32,652 bases of DNA from Nitrospiria bacterium (GTDB lineage: Bacteria; Nitrospirota; Nitrospiria; JACQBZ01). The stretch is from NCBI GenBank assembly GCA_035498035.1, contig DATKAN010000021.1, forward strand, positions 1 through 32,652, read 5' to 3'. The notes beneath the pieces are model-generated. The model was not told the origin of the DNA. It searched no databases and was given only the letters and a program-made list of their open reading frames with translations. This document shows, piece after piece, positions 6,670 to 15,010 of the stretch; within the stretch, counting starts at the first letter, position 1; every line of letters begins with the position of its first letter. Position numbers and translations under genes: made by a program.

Positions 6670-8226
6670 ATGGAAAAGTTTTTCCACAATATTCCCAATC
6701 AATGGAGTGATGAATTTAAGTCCTCTTCTGTTCTAATGGGTCGGATTTCTATGGACAACGGCCGTATTTTTCTCATCAGTGCTGATCAAATCATGAGAAA
6801 TTATCTGAAGAGTTTTATTTCTCATTTTGACCATAAACTTTTTATGCCGTTGAATCCGGAAGCCTTCTGGGAAGAACTGGAGACGGTCAAGCCCTCGGTG
6901 GTTGTATACGACCTTTGGCGGATCAATCCCAATACACTCGATTACCTTCGGAGACTCAAGCAGCTCGGGGAATCCACAAAGGTGATCCTTCTCGCGGGCG
7001 CCATGCAGCTTCCGGTGTTAAAGGATCTTTCGAGCGCGACCTCATGGAAGATTGTGACCAAACCGTTTCTTCCCCAGGAGTTGAAGACCTCCATTCTGGA
7101 AGCCTTCGGAAAACTTCGGAATACGATTCTGGGTCCGACCGATCTGGTGCCCCAAACGGCCGTGACCGGACACAAGGGCTACCATCCCCAGTTGCTTCTG
7201 GAAACCAGCCGCCGCATGCAGGAAGTGAGAGCGATCATCGATCATGTTGCGAATACGAATGTGACGATCCTGATTCGCGGAGAAAGCGGGACCGGAAAGG
7301 AGTTGGTCGCGCGAAGTCTTTATGAATCCTCGAACCGATCGGGAAAGGCATTTATAACGGTCCACTGTCCGGCGATTCCGGAAGGTCTGCTGGAAAGCGA
7401 GTTGTTCGGGTATGAAAAGGGCTCCTTTACGGGAGCCTTCCGCCGGCGTCCCGGAAAATTTGAGATGGCCAATCACGGGACCATCTTCCTGGATGAGATC
7501 GGCGATATTCCCTTCGAGCTTCAATCCAAGCTTCTGCACGTTTTGCAGCGGGGGGAGTTCGCCCTGCTCGGCGGAAACGAGCTCAAGGTGGATGTTCGGA
7601 TTCTGGCGGCGACCAACAAGGACCTTGAAAAAGCCGTGGCCGAAGGGACCTTTCGCGAGGACCTCTATTACCGGCTGAATGTCGTGAGTATTTTCCTTCC
7701 CCCGCTTCGGGACCGCAAGGAAGACATCCCGTTGTTGATCGAACGATTTATACAGAAGTACAATCAGCAGTTTAATAAGGAATGCCAAATGCTCGGCGCC
7801 GGCACCTTGAAACGGCTGATGGATTATAACTGGCCGGGCAATATTCGGGAGCTGGAAAACCTGGTCAAGCGGATCGTGATCATGGGCCACGAGGAAACCA
7901 TTGTCCAGCAGTATCAGAATGAAAGTCGCTTGCCGGTCAACCCGAAATCCGTTCCTGTCCTTGCGGCCCCGGCGGAAGCGCAACCCCCGGTCGAGGATAA
8001 ATCGCAGCCGTCGGGCAACCATTCCTCATTTTTGCCCCTGAAGCATGTCGCGCGCGAGGCCATGAAAAAAGCCGAAGGAGAAGCGATCTTGAGAGCCCTG
8101 GAGCAGACGCACTGGAACCGCAAGGCGGCGGCGCGGCTCCTCAAGATCAGTTACAAAGCGCTTCTGTACAAGATCCGACAATGTAATCTGGAAGGGGAGC
8201 CGGGACCCTCGGAGCCGGTCCGATGA
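6670..8226 (+). CDS. Receiver-like/AAA+ sigma-54 response regulator (PrsR-like)
   Basis: 518 residues. Residues ~31-147 form a CheY-like receiver: D81 sits at the phospho-acceptor position (VVVYDLW) and K131 in VTKPF, but the acidic pocket is reduced to SAD (37-39) and the usual Thr/Ser is Ala (LLAGA), so phosphorylation is uncertain. The AAA+ domain (~178-410) has Walker A GESGTGKE (204-211), GSFTGA (251-256) and Walker B IFLDEIG. A Fis-type HTH ends the protein (THWNRKAAARLLKISYKALLYKI). It heads an exopolysaccharide operon, as PrsR-type activators do in PEP-CTERM/exosortase genomes. No histidine kinase adjoins it. The ATG at 6670 leaves ~30 extra residues before the receiver; internal ATGs at 6736 and 6751 are alternatives. 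Confidence 0.9.
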   Translation: MEKFFHNIPNQWSDEFKSSSVLMGRISMDNGRIFLISADQIMRNYLKSFISHFDHKLFMPLNPEAFWEELETVKPSVVVYDLWRINPNTLDYLRRLKQLGESTKVILLAGAMQLPVLKDLSSATSWKIVTKPFLPQELKTSILEAFGKLRNTILGPTDLVPQTAVTGHKGYHPQLLLETSRRMQEVRAIIDHVANTNVTILIRGESGTGKELVARSLYESSNRSGKAFITVHCPAIPEGLLESELFGYEKGSFTGAFRRRPGKFEMANHGTIFLDEIGDIPFELQSKLLHVLQRGEFALLGGNELKVDVRILAATNKDLEKAVAEGTFREDLYYRLNVVSIFLPPLRDRKEDIPLLIERFIQKYNQQFNKECQMLGAGTLKRLMDYNWPGNIRELENLVKRIVIMGHEETIVQQYQNESRLPVNPKSVPVLAAPAEAQPPVEDKSQPSGNHSSFLPLKHVAREAMKKAEGEAILRALEQTHWNRKAAARLLKISYKALLYKIRQCNLEGEPGPSEPVR

Positions 8227-8288
8227 CCTGAGGTCGTTTGCTGTCCGCGCTTGGTCTAACGGCAGGATCCATTAAGGAGATAAGGGCC

Positions 8289-8801
8289 ATGATGCAGAAT
8301 CCGACAAACCCGGATGACGGGATCGACACCCGTTGGACCCAACCCCTGGACAGGAACTTTTTTGAATATCTTCTTGAACTAGAAGTCCGGAAGGCCACCC
8401 GATATTTGTATTACTTTTCATTGCTGGTGGTCCAGCTGGATCGCCTCAGGAGTCCGGCCCCCGGCCCCGCGGAGGAAGCCGTGCATCGTACCTTGGGATA
8501 TCTCATGCGCGATGAAATTCGGGGGACGGATCTTCTCGGGAAACGGATGGACAATAGTTTTTTCATCGTTCTTCACTACACCGACCTGGAGAATGCCATC
8601 CGGGTGGGACAGCGGATACGCGAGCGCGTGGAGCATTACACCTTTGAAACCGGCACGGAGAATAACCGCCGCACCATCAGCATCGGGGTATCCTGTTTTC
8701 CCACCACCGCCAACGATGTGGCGGGCTTGATTCAAAAGTCGGAACAATTGTTGATGAACGCCCAGGGAAAGGGCGGCAATCTGGTCAGCATGCCGGAATG
8801 A
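8289..8801 (+). CDS. Degenerate GGDEF-domain protein
   Basis: 170 residues. The fold pattern of a diguanylate cyclase runs from ~20 to 168 (FSLLVVQLDRL, LGYLMRDEIRGTDLLGKRMDNSFFIVL, RTISIGVSCFP, LIQKSEQLLMNAQGKGGNLV). The catalytic GG[DE]EF is replaced by KRMDNSF, so cyclase activity is not expected; binding a nucleotide or a partner is more likely. ATG at 8289 is chosen for the AAGGAG at 8274-8279; the frame also extends upstream to 8238. It lies 62 nt after the sigma-54 activator and 13 nt before the polysaccharide export lipoprotein, which suggests a post-translational role in exopolysaccharide control. Confidence 0.85.
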   Translation: MMQNPTNPDDGIDTRWTQPLDRNFFEYLLELEVRKATRYLYYFSLLVVQLDRLRSPAPGPAEEAVHRTLGYLMRDEIRGTDLLGKRMDNSFFIVLHYTDLENAIRVGQRIRERVEHYTFETGTENNRRTISIGVSCFPTTANDVAGLIQKSEQLLMNAQGKGGNLVSMPE

Positions 8802-8814
8802 GGGCGAAGATCGT

Positions 8815-9750
8815 ATGAAATTTTCAAAAACCCAACGCAGAACGCTTCTCATAGTTGCCGCGAGTCTTCTGGCCGTAGCCTGTCGATCGATGCCGTCCCC
8901 GTCGGATTCAGCCTCCAAAAATGACCAGTCCATCACCGACCTTCGGGTGATGGACCTCTCGGATAAAACGGAAATCGTGGTTCAGGGGGAAAAGCCGATC
9001 ACCTACACCTATCTGCTGCTGGAGAATCCGCCGAGGATGGTCGTCAATCTTCTGTCCATGAACCGCGGCTCCTTCACGCAAGCGATCAAGGTGGATAAAG
9101 GGGTGATTCGTGAGATCAACGTCCATGACGGGCAGAATCCTCACTTGGCCGTTCAGTTGGAGGTGCTCCTCAATCAATCCTCAAAGCCGGACATCCGGAC
9201 CCAGAACAACTCCTTGCTGATCGATTTTCCACGGCCCCAGATCGACGGCCAACGGGTGGTGGACGAATACCGCATCGGGCCGGAGGACGTATTGGAGATC
9301 ATGGTCTGGAAGAATGCCGATCTCACGCGGACGGTGACGGTGAGGCCCGACGGGAAAATATCGCTGCCCCTGATCGGCGACGTTCAGGCCAGCGGTCTGA
9401 CCACGGCGGAATTGAAGACGGACGTGACCCGAAAGATGAAGGATTACATCGCCGCCCCGGAGATCTCGATCCTGGTGACCACCATCAACAGTTATTTCTA
9501 TTACATCACCGGGGAGGTCGCCCATCCGGGAAAGTATCCCTTGAAGGAACGGACGACCGTCCTGCAGGCGATTTCCATGGCCGGAGGATTTACGCCGTTT
9601 GCCTCCAAGAACGGGATGTCGCTGTTTCGCAAGGATCCGAACAACTCCGCCGAGGTCAAGTTACGGGTACGCTATGACGACATCATTTCAAGCGAGGATC
9701 CCCGGAAAAATCTCGAGCTCCAATCGGGCGACACAATTGTCGTCCCGTAG
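8815..9750 (+). CDS. AMIN-domain polysaccharide export (Wza/GfcE-type) lipoprotein
   Basis: 311 residues. A lipoprotein signal ends LLAVAC with Cys23 as the lipidation site. Residues ~40-138 (TDLRVMDLSDKTEIVVQGEKP, NPPRMVVNL) look like an AMIN domain, a peptidoglycan- or envelope-targeting domain better known in amidases and the PilQ secretin. Residues ~150-225 are the Poly_export domain (YRIGPEDVLEIMVW, VRPDGKISLPLIGDV). Residues ~226-311 are an SLBB domain (YYITGEVAHPGKYPL, LQAISMAGGFT, SGDTIVVP). It should form the periplasmic/outer-membrane exit for a capsular or exopolysaccharide, working with the Wzc-type protein two genes downstream. It overlaps the next gene by one nucleotide. Confidence 0.9.
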   Translation: MKFSKTQRRTLLIVAASLLAVACRSMPSPSDSASKNDQSITDLRVMDLSDKTEIVVQGEKPITYTYLLLENPPRMVVNLLSMNRGSFTQAIKVDKGVIREINVHDGQNPHLAVQLEVLLNQSSKPDIRTQNNSLLIDFPRPQIDGQRVVDEYRIGPEDVLEIMVWKNADLTRTVTVRPDGKISLPLIGDVQASGLTTAELKTDVTRKMKDYIAAPEISILVTTINSYFYYITGEVAHPGKYPLKERTTVLQAISMAGGFTPFASKNGMSLFRKDPNNSAEVKLRVRYDDIISSEDPRKNLELQSGDTIVVP

Positions 9751-10973
9751 TGAACCAAGGAAACGAGGAAAACCTGAACGGATGCCGTATTCTCACAGCC
9801 ATTGTGGCGCTGGGCCTTTCACTGGCGGTTATTCCCGGCACCGTTTACGGGGGGTGGCAATGGTCTTTGGGATTGGGAGCCGGGACGCGCTACGATACCA
9901 ACGTCCAGATCGCATCCGATGGTCACCCGGATGCGGTATACTCCGTTAATTCACAGGTCGGGATGACTTATCAAGGGTCGAAAATGAATTTGACCGGATC
10001 ATACGGATTGGGTTTTGAGCTGTTTCAAACCTACAAGAATCTCAACCGGGCCTCGCAGAGCCTTTCCATCGATGGAGACCTGAGCCGGATGATGGGGCCC
10101 GTTTTTCCCGATAATTCCACTCTGCACTTTTCGGAAATGATGGTTGACGCGCCCTTCCTTCCCAATTTTCAGTCGGCCGTGGCTCCCAATCCCAGTGTGA
10201 CCACCGGAGGGGTGAGCACGCCGAGGACCAATACCTTTCTGAACTTTTTCAGTATCTCCGAATCCTCCCCGATTACGGCCCGGACCGGTATCCAATTCTC
10301 CTACCAAAACACCTACACCACTTACGACGATCCCGCGCTGGTTGACAGTCTGACGAATGTGTTCGCGATCGGTTTAAGCCATGACCTGAGCCGGGTCGAT
10401 ACGGTGAATGGCAACGTGTCCTACAGCCGCTTCGACCCCCACGGCGGGGGACCATCGTTCACATATATGCTGACGGTGGGGGAGAAGCATATATTTTCGG
10501 AGGTCATGACTGGAAGCGTGAATCTGGGAGCGGGCGCGGCCGTGCTTCCGAGCTCAAATCACCCCGACTTTATCAGTATGGGAAACATGTCCCTGACAAG
10601 GAGTCTGAGCGAAAAGCTTCAATTGAGCGTGATGGGGGGGCGGAATTTCAGCACCAATAACGGCGGGATCGCCAACACGGTCCTTATAACGGATAGCGGG
10701 ACGGTCTCCCTGAGCCGGCAAATGTCGAGGTTTTTAAGCGCGAATGTCGCATTGAATGCGGCCAGGAACTATTCGCTCGGCTCGGCCACGTCCGCCGGTT
10801 TTCATACCGATATCCATTCCCAGAATGTCAATGTTGGGTTGAATTACCAGTTCGCCACTTGGCTGAACGGACATCTTTCCTATAACTACACCCGACAAGA
10901 GGAGGCTGGGTCCACACAGGGCGACCTGATCCAGAATCAATACATCTTCGCCCTTCAGGGGCATTGGTCTTGA
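9750..10973 (+). CDS. Outer-membrane beta-barrel protein of the exopolysaccharide locus
   Basis: 407 residues starting with GTG overlapping the previous stop. A signal peptide is visible (ILTAIVALGLSLAVIPGTVYG), followed by alternating hydrophobic/polar strands throughout (WSLGLGAGTRYDTNVQ, MNLTGSYGLGFELFQTYKN, VNVGLNYQFATWLNGHLSYNY) and a C-terminal strand ending QGHWS. The composition and operon position match the putative beta-barrel proteins found between Wza-like and Wzc-like genes in PEP-CTERM-type exopolysaccharide clusters, where they are thought to help move polymer across the outer membrane. No Shine-Dalgarno precedes the GTG; CTG at residue 9 is an alternative, or translation is coupled to the upstream gene. 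Confidence 0.8.
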   Translation: MNQGNEENLNGCRILTAIVALGLSLAVIPGTVYGGWQWSLGLGAGTRYDTNVQIASDGHPDAVYSVNSQVGMTYQGSKMNLTGSYGLGFELFQTYKNLNRASQSLSIDGDLSRMMGPVFPDNSTLHFSEMMVDAPFLPNFQSAVAPNPSVTTGGVSTPRTNTFLNFFSISESSPITARTGIQFSYQNTYTTYDDPALVDSLTNVFAIGLSHDLSRVDTVNGNVSYSRFDPHGGGPSFTYMLTVGEKHIFSEVMTGSVNLGAGAAVLPSSNHPDFISMGNMSLTRSLSEKLQLSVMGGRNFSTNNGGIANTVLITDSGTVSLSRQMSRFLSANVALNAARNYSLGSATSAGFHTDIHSQNVNVGLNYQFATWLNGHLSYNYTRQEEAGSTQGDLIQNQYIFALQGHWS

Positions 10974-10983
10974 GAGGAATCCG

Positions 10984-13155
10984 ATGTCTTCACAGATGAC
11001 CGGCATGGTATGGCAGGATTATGTGGAGATTTTTTTACGCCGACGCTGGTATGTCATCGTCCCTTTTTTCCTATCCGTGATCGTCAGCGTTGTATTGTGT
11101 TTTGTGTTGCCCAAGACCTATAAATCCACCACGTTGATCACCATCGAGCAGCAGAAGGTTCCGGAAAACTATGTCAAGTCGACCGTTTCAACCGACATTG
11201 ACGAAAGGCTCGGCAATATCGAGGTGCAGGTCACGAGCCGGACCCTGCTGCAGTCGGTCATCGACGAATTCGGACTTTACAAGGGGGAAGCGAAGCGGAT
11301 GACGCCCGACGAGGTGGTGGACCTGGTCCGGAAAAATGTCGAGGTCAAGGTCGAGCGGGGGAAGAAGGACATCGACGCCTTCAGCATATCATATGAGGGG
11401 CCCGATCCCCGGACCGTGATGCAGGTGACGAATAAATTGGCCTCCCTCTTTATCGAGGAGAATCTCAAGGTCCGTGAAGAGTTTGTGGAGGGGACCTCGG
11501 ATTTTCTGGACAACGAGCTGACCGGGATCAAGGCCGACCTCGAAGCCCAGGAAAATAAAATACGTCAGTACAAGCAGCAAAACATGGGGGAGCTTCCCGA
11601 GCAGACCTCGGCCAACCTTCGAACCCTGGACCGGCTCCAACTCGAGCAACAAACGGTCGGCGAGGCCCTGTCAAGGGCCAAGGAACGCCGGGCCTTTTTA
11701 CTGGAGAGCAACTCAAAACGGGTCTTGTCCTCCCAAGACCATGACGCGGGGGATCGCTTGGAGGCCTTGACCCCGGCCCAGAGGTTGGTCCGGTTGAAAA
11801 GCGAACTGGCGGACCTCCAAACGCGGTTCACGGACAAATATCCGGATGTGGTTCGCGTCAAAGGCGAGATCGCGGAACTGGAGGCGGGTCTCAAGGCCAG
11901 CGCTTCCGAGGCCAAGGATTCCAATTCCGGAAAGTCAAAGGAAGGGGGACAGAAGGACGCAACAACCGAGGCCGTTGCCGCTCCCGCGGACGACTTTCAG
12001 GGGGAATATAATCAAACCCTTCTCGATATCCGCCGTCTTGAAGACCGACAAAAACAGATCGCGGCGCAGATGAAGGCCTACGAGGCCCGCGTGGAACATG
12101 CCCCGCTCCGGGAACAGCAGATGCTGGCCTTGATGCGGGATTATGAGAGCACCAAGGCGCATTATCAATCCCTCCTGGACAAAAAACTCAACGCACGCAT
12201 TTCGGAAAATCTTGAAAAGCGGCAGAAGGGGGAACAATTCCGCATCCTCGATCCGGCCACGCTGCCGACAAAGCCCTACAAGCCGGATCTGTTCCGGGTG
12301 GTCCTCATGGGTCTCCTGGTGGGCCTTTCCTCCGGCGGCGGGGCCGCCTTCCTCCGTGAGGTGATGGATAATTCCTTCAAAAGGGCCGAGGAAGTGGAGA
12401 CCGTTCTCGGTCTCAACGTGTTGGCCTCCATTCCGAACATCGGCGAGACCAGCGTCCGGCCGAGAACACCCTCGGGGATTGCGGAAAAATTGGATCCCAC
12501 GCTGGTCACGATCACGGAGCCCGTTTCGTTGGCGGCCGAGCAGTATCGGGTCGTGTGCGCCAAGCTCAATAAAATCTCCAAGGATCTGGGTTCCCGCGTG
12601 ATCGCGGTGATGAGCTCGGTCAAGAATGAGGGGAAGACCCTGACCTCCATCAACCTGTCCGCCGCGCTGGCCAAGGACTTCAACCGCCGTGTCCTGTTGA
12701 TCGAGGCCGATCTCAAGAACCCCTCGCTGTCCCGGCTTCTGGGACATCCGATGAACGGCGGTCTCGTGAATCTGCTGTCGCTCCAGACCGATCTGGACCA
12801 TGTCGGCCTGACCTATTTTGACGGGCGTCTTACGGTCCTGCCGGCCGGAAAGAGCATGGGGGACGATCTTCGTCTTCTCGGTTCGGAGCAGATCCGGGAG
12901 TTTCTGGAACAGGCGAAGGGCCGTTATGATTTTATTGTCCTGGATATTCCTCCGATTCTTCCGTTGGCCGACGCCAACGTGATTACCGGGCTGGCCGATG
13001 CGATGATCATGGTCATCTGGGCCGAACACACCCCGCAACGTCTGGTGCAGCGCGCGATCGCCGATCTGGACAGCCGCAAGATTCTCGGCGTCGTATTAAA
13101 CGACGTCAAATCGTATATGTCGCATTACTATTATTATCATCACCAAAAAAAATAG
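10984..13155 (+). CDS. Wzc/ExoP-type polysaccharide co-polymerase with BY-kinase domain
   Basis: 723 residues. The Wzz domain has TM1 at ~22-42, a long periplasmic region with coiled coils (~165-245 and ~340-415), the proline-rich PATLPTKPYKPD (424-435) and TM2 (~437-457). The cytoplasmic bacterial tyrosine kinase domain follows: Walker A VKNEGKT (546-552), Walker A' LLIEADLK (571-578) and Walker B IVLDIPP (651-657). A tyrosine cluster near the C terminus (Y711, Y715-718) is the expected autophosphorylation tail. The first Asp of Walker A' is Glu here, which is unusual. The protein controls chain length and export through cycles of tail phosphorylation. No separate tyrosine phosphatase is seen nearby. 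Confidence 0.95.
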   Translation: MSSQMTGMVWQDYVEIFLRRRWYVIVPFFLSVIVSVVLCFVLPKTYKSTTLITIEQQKVPENYVKSTVSTDIDERLGNIEVQVTSRTLLQSVIDEFGLYKGEAKRMTPDEVVDLVRKNVEVKVERGKKDIDAFSISYEGPDPRTVMQVTNKLASLFIEENLKVREEFVEGTSDFLDNELTGIKADLEAQENKIRQYKQQNMGELPEQTSANLRTLDRLQLEQQTVGEALSRAKERRAFLLESNSKRVLSSQDHDAGDRLEALTPAQRLVRLKSELADLQTRFTDKYPDVVRVKGEIAELEAGLKASASEAKDSNSGKSKEGGQKDATTEAVAAPADDFQGEYNQTLLDIRRLEDRQKQIAAQMKAYEARVEHAPLREQQMLALMRDYESTKAHYQSLLDKKLNARISENLEKRQKGEQFRILDPATLPTKPYKPDLFRVVLMGLLVGLSSGGGAAFLREVMDNSFKRAEEVETVLGLNVLASIPNIGETSVRPRTPSGIAEKLDPTLVTITEPVSLAAEQYRVVCAKLNKISKDLGSRVIAVMSSVKNEGKTLTSINLSAALAKDFNRRVLLIEADLKNPSLSRLLGHPMNGGLVNLLSLQTDLDHVGLTYFDGRLTVLPAGKSMGDDLRLLGSEQIREFLEQAKGRYDFIVLDIPPILPLADANVITGLADAMIMVIWAEHTPQRLVQRAIADLDSRKILGVVLNDVKSYMSHYYYYHHQKK

Positions 13156-13177
13156 GGCGTTAAAACGTTCGTGAACC

Positions 13178-14569
13178 ATGTTGCTGTCGAGTCCAGGAAA
13201 TTTGATCCGCCGCGTCGGATTCATCTTAATCGAGAATCTGCTGCTCTGCGCCAGCGTGCTGATCGCGGTATCGCTTCGCTTCTTCCTCAATGAAGTCTCC
13301 CCCCTCTCGAACGGACTGGTCTATCTGAAAGCGTTCGTGATCGCCTCGATCTGTCAGGTCAGTTTCTATTACAACGACCTTTATGTCATTCGACTGTTCC
13401 ACCAGCGCCGCGAGTGGACGATCAAGTTCGTTCAATCGCTGGCCGCGGCCGCGATCCTCTTATCCGCGGTCTATTATCTTTTTCCGTCCCTGATCATCGG
13501 TCGGGGGATCTTCCTGATCACCCTGGTCCTGCTGCCGTTGGCCGTGATCGGATGGCGGTTCTCCTACGACCGGCTCAGCCGATTCAGCGGGATGAGGGAC
13601 CGGGTCGTCATTCTGGGGTCCGGCTCGCTGGCCCGGAAGATCGGGGAGGAGGTCCTTCACAATCATCGGGACGCCTACGATATCATTGGTTTTGTGGACG
13701 AGGACCCGAGGCGGGTGGGGGAGAGCGTGGTCAATCCGAAGATCATCGGCGATTATACCGCGCTCTCGGCCATCGTATCCCAGCAGAGCATCGACCGGGT
13801 CATCGTGGCCTTGCCGGACCGGCGGGGCAAGCTGCCCGTGAACATGCTGCTGGATTGCAAATTTCAGGGGACGGGGGTTGAAGACGGCGTCAACTTCTAC
13901 GAACGGCTGGTCGGAAAGATCCTCGTCGAGAACCTGAAACCCAGCTGGTTTATTTTTTCATCCGGGTTTCAACAATACCGGCTGGCCCGCGTCACCAAGC
14001 GCGTTTTGGACCTGGTCCTGGCCTCCGCGGCCCTCCTGGTCAGCCTGCCTCTGTTCCCCTTCATCGCGGTCCTGATCCGCCTGGATTCCCCCGGTCCCGC
14101 CTTCTTCCGTCAGGAGCGGGTGGGGGAGGGGGAAAGGGTGTTCACCTTGTTGAAGTTCCGTTCGATGCGGGTGGATGCGGAGGCGGCGACCGGGCCCAAG
14201 TGGGCCCAGGATCAGGACGATCGAAGGACGGCCGTGGGGAGGTTCCTTCGGAAGTCGAGGTTGGACGAGCTGCCCCAGCTCATCAACGTTTTGAAGGGCG
14301 ATATGAGCTTTGTCGGGCCCCGTCCGGAACGGCCGTTTTTTGTCGCGGTATTGCTGAAGGAAATTCCCTACTATTCCGCCCGTCACGCGGTGAAGCCGGG
14401 AATCACCGGCTGGGCCCAGATCCGATACAGTTACGGGGCCTCGAAGGAAGACGCCTTGGAAAAACTTCAATACGATCTTTACTACATCAAGAACCTTTCG
14501 ATCTGGCTGGATCTGACCATTCTCTTTGAAACGATCAAGGTGGTCCTGCTGGGTCGGGGCGCCCGCTGA
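13178..14569 (+). CDS. Polyprenyl-phosphate sugar-1-phosphate transferase (WcaJ/EpsB type)
   Basis: 463 residues. Four N-terminal membrane helices lie within ~12-126, followed by a Rossmann-like CoA-binding_3 domain (VVILGSGSLARKIGEEVL at ~144). The C-terminal bacterial sugar transferase domain starts at KRVLDLVLASAALL (274), with a membrane segment, the LLKFRSMRVDAE motif (325-335), SRLDELPQLINVLKGDMSFVGPRPE (split across 360-384) and PGITGWAQ. This enzyme loads the first sugar phosphate onto undecaprenyl phosphate at the inner membrane, beginning repeat-unit synthesis. It lies 22 nt after the Wzc gene and is the last gene of the operon. Its sequence style matches the PEP-CTERM-associated subgroup. 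Which sugar is used cannot be read. Confidence 0.94.
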   Translation: MLLSSPGNLIRRVGFILIENLLLCASVLIAVSLRFFLNEVSPLSNGLVYLKAFVIASICQVSFYYNDLYVIRLFHQRREWTIKFVQSLAAAAILLSAVYYLFPSLIIGRGIFLITLVLLPLAVIGWRFSYDRLSRFSGMRDRVVILGSGSLARKIGEEVLHNHRDAYDIIGFVDEDPRRVGESVVNPKIIGDYTALSAIVSQQSIDRVIVALPDRRGKLPVNMLLDCKFQGTGVEDGVNFYERLVGKILVENLKPSWFIFSSGFQQYRLARVTKRVLDLVLASAALLVSLPLFPFIAVLIRLDSPGPAFFRQERVGEGERVFTLLKFRSMRVDAEAATGPKWAQDQDDRRTAVGRFLRKSRLDELPQLINVLKGDMSFVGPRPERPFFVAVLLKEIPYYSARHAVKPGITGWAQIRYSYGASKEDALEKLQYDLYYIKNLSIWLDLTILFETIKVVLLGRGAR

Positions 14570-14581
14570 GGAAGCCGGCCC

Positions 14582-14989
14582 TTACGAATTGTTCCCCTCC
14601 CTTGAACCCAGCAGTTCCCGCCACTTTTCCGGACCTTCCTCGATTTTAAAATTTTTCGTCGCGATAAAGGTTCCGTCGTAGTAAAGGTTCACCTTGAATT
14701 TTCCCCCGCCGTATTTTAGAGAGAGAAAATTTAAGAAAGCGGATGCCTCGAGAAGCGATTCAAAGTCGGGATAGCGGTACATGTCCAGGTCGAGAAACTG
14801 GACGATCATCCCCACCTTGTCGCTCACCATGATCTTGATCTCGAAGTCCCGGTGCATCTTCCGGTAACGCGACTGCATTTCCTCCAGCGGCATGGCCCCG
14901 GTGGACGCGGTCCGGGTGATCTTCCGGACGTACTCCTGAAACATGTCCCAGATCCAGCCGTGGTAGGGTTGATCCTGCGGAGCGCTCAT
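14582..14989 (-). CDS. Unknown 135-residue protein of the NorQ/NorD module
   Basis: A soluble 135-residue protein with no signal peptide or membrane helix and no family I can name. It contains mixed helix/strand segments (MFQEYVRKITRTAS, EIKIMVSDKVGMIVQFLDLD, KFKVNLYYDGTFIATKNF). It follows the NorD-like gene by 21 nt on the same strand, with GAGG upstream of the ATG, and is the last gene of a four-gene unit. Co-transcription suggests an accessory role in the same complex-activation task. It converges with the sugar transferase gene, whose stop is 12 nt away. Confidence 0.7.
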   Translation of the reverse strand: MSAPQDQPYHGWIWDMFQEYVRKITRTASTGAMPLEEMQSRYRKMHRDFEIKIMVSDKVGMIVQFLDLDMYRYPDFESLLEASAFLNFLSLKYGGGKFKVNLYYDGTFIATKNFKIEEGPEKWRELLGSREGNNS

Positions 14990-15010
14990 CGCTTCGGGGC
15001 CTCCCTCCTT

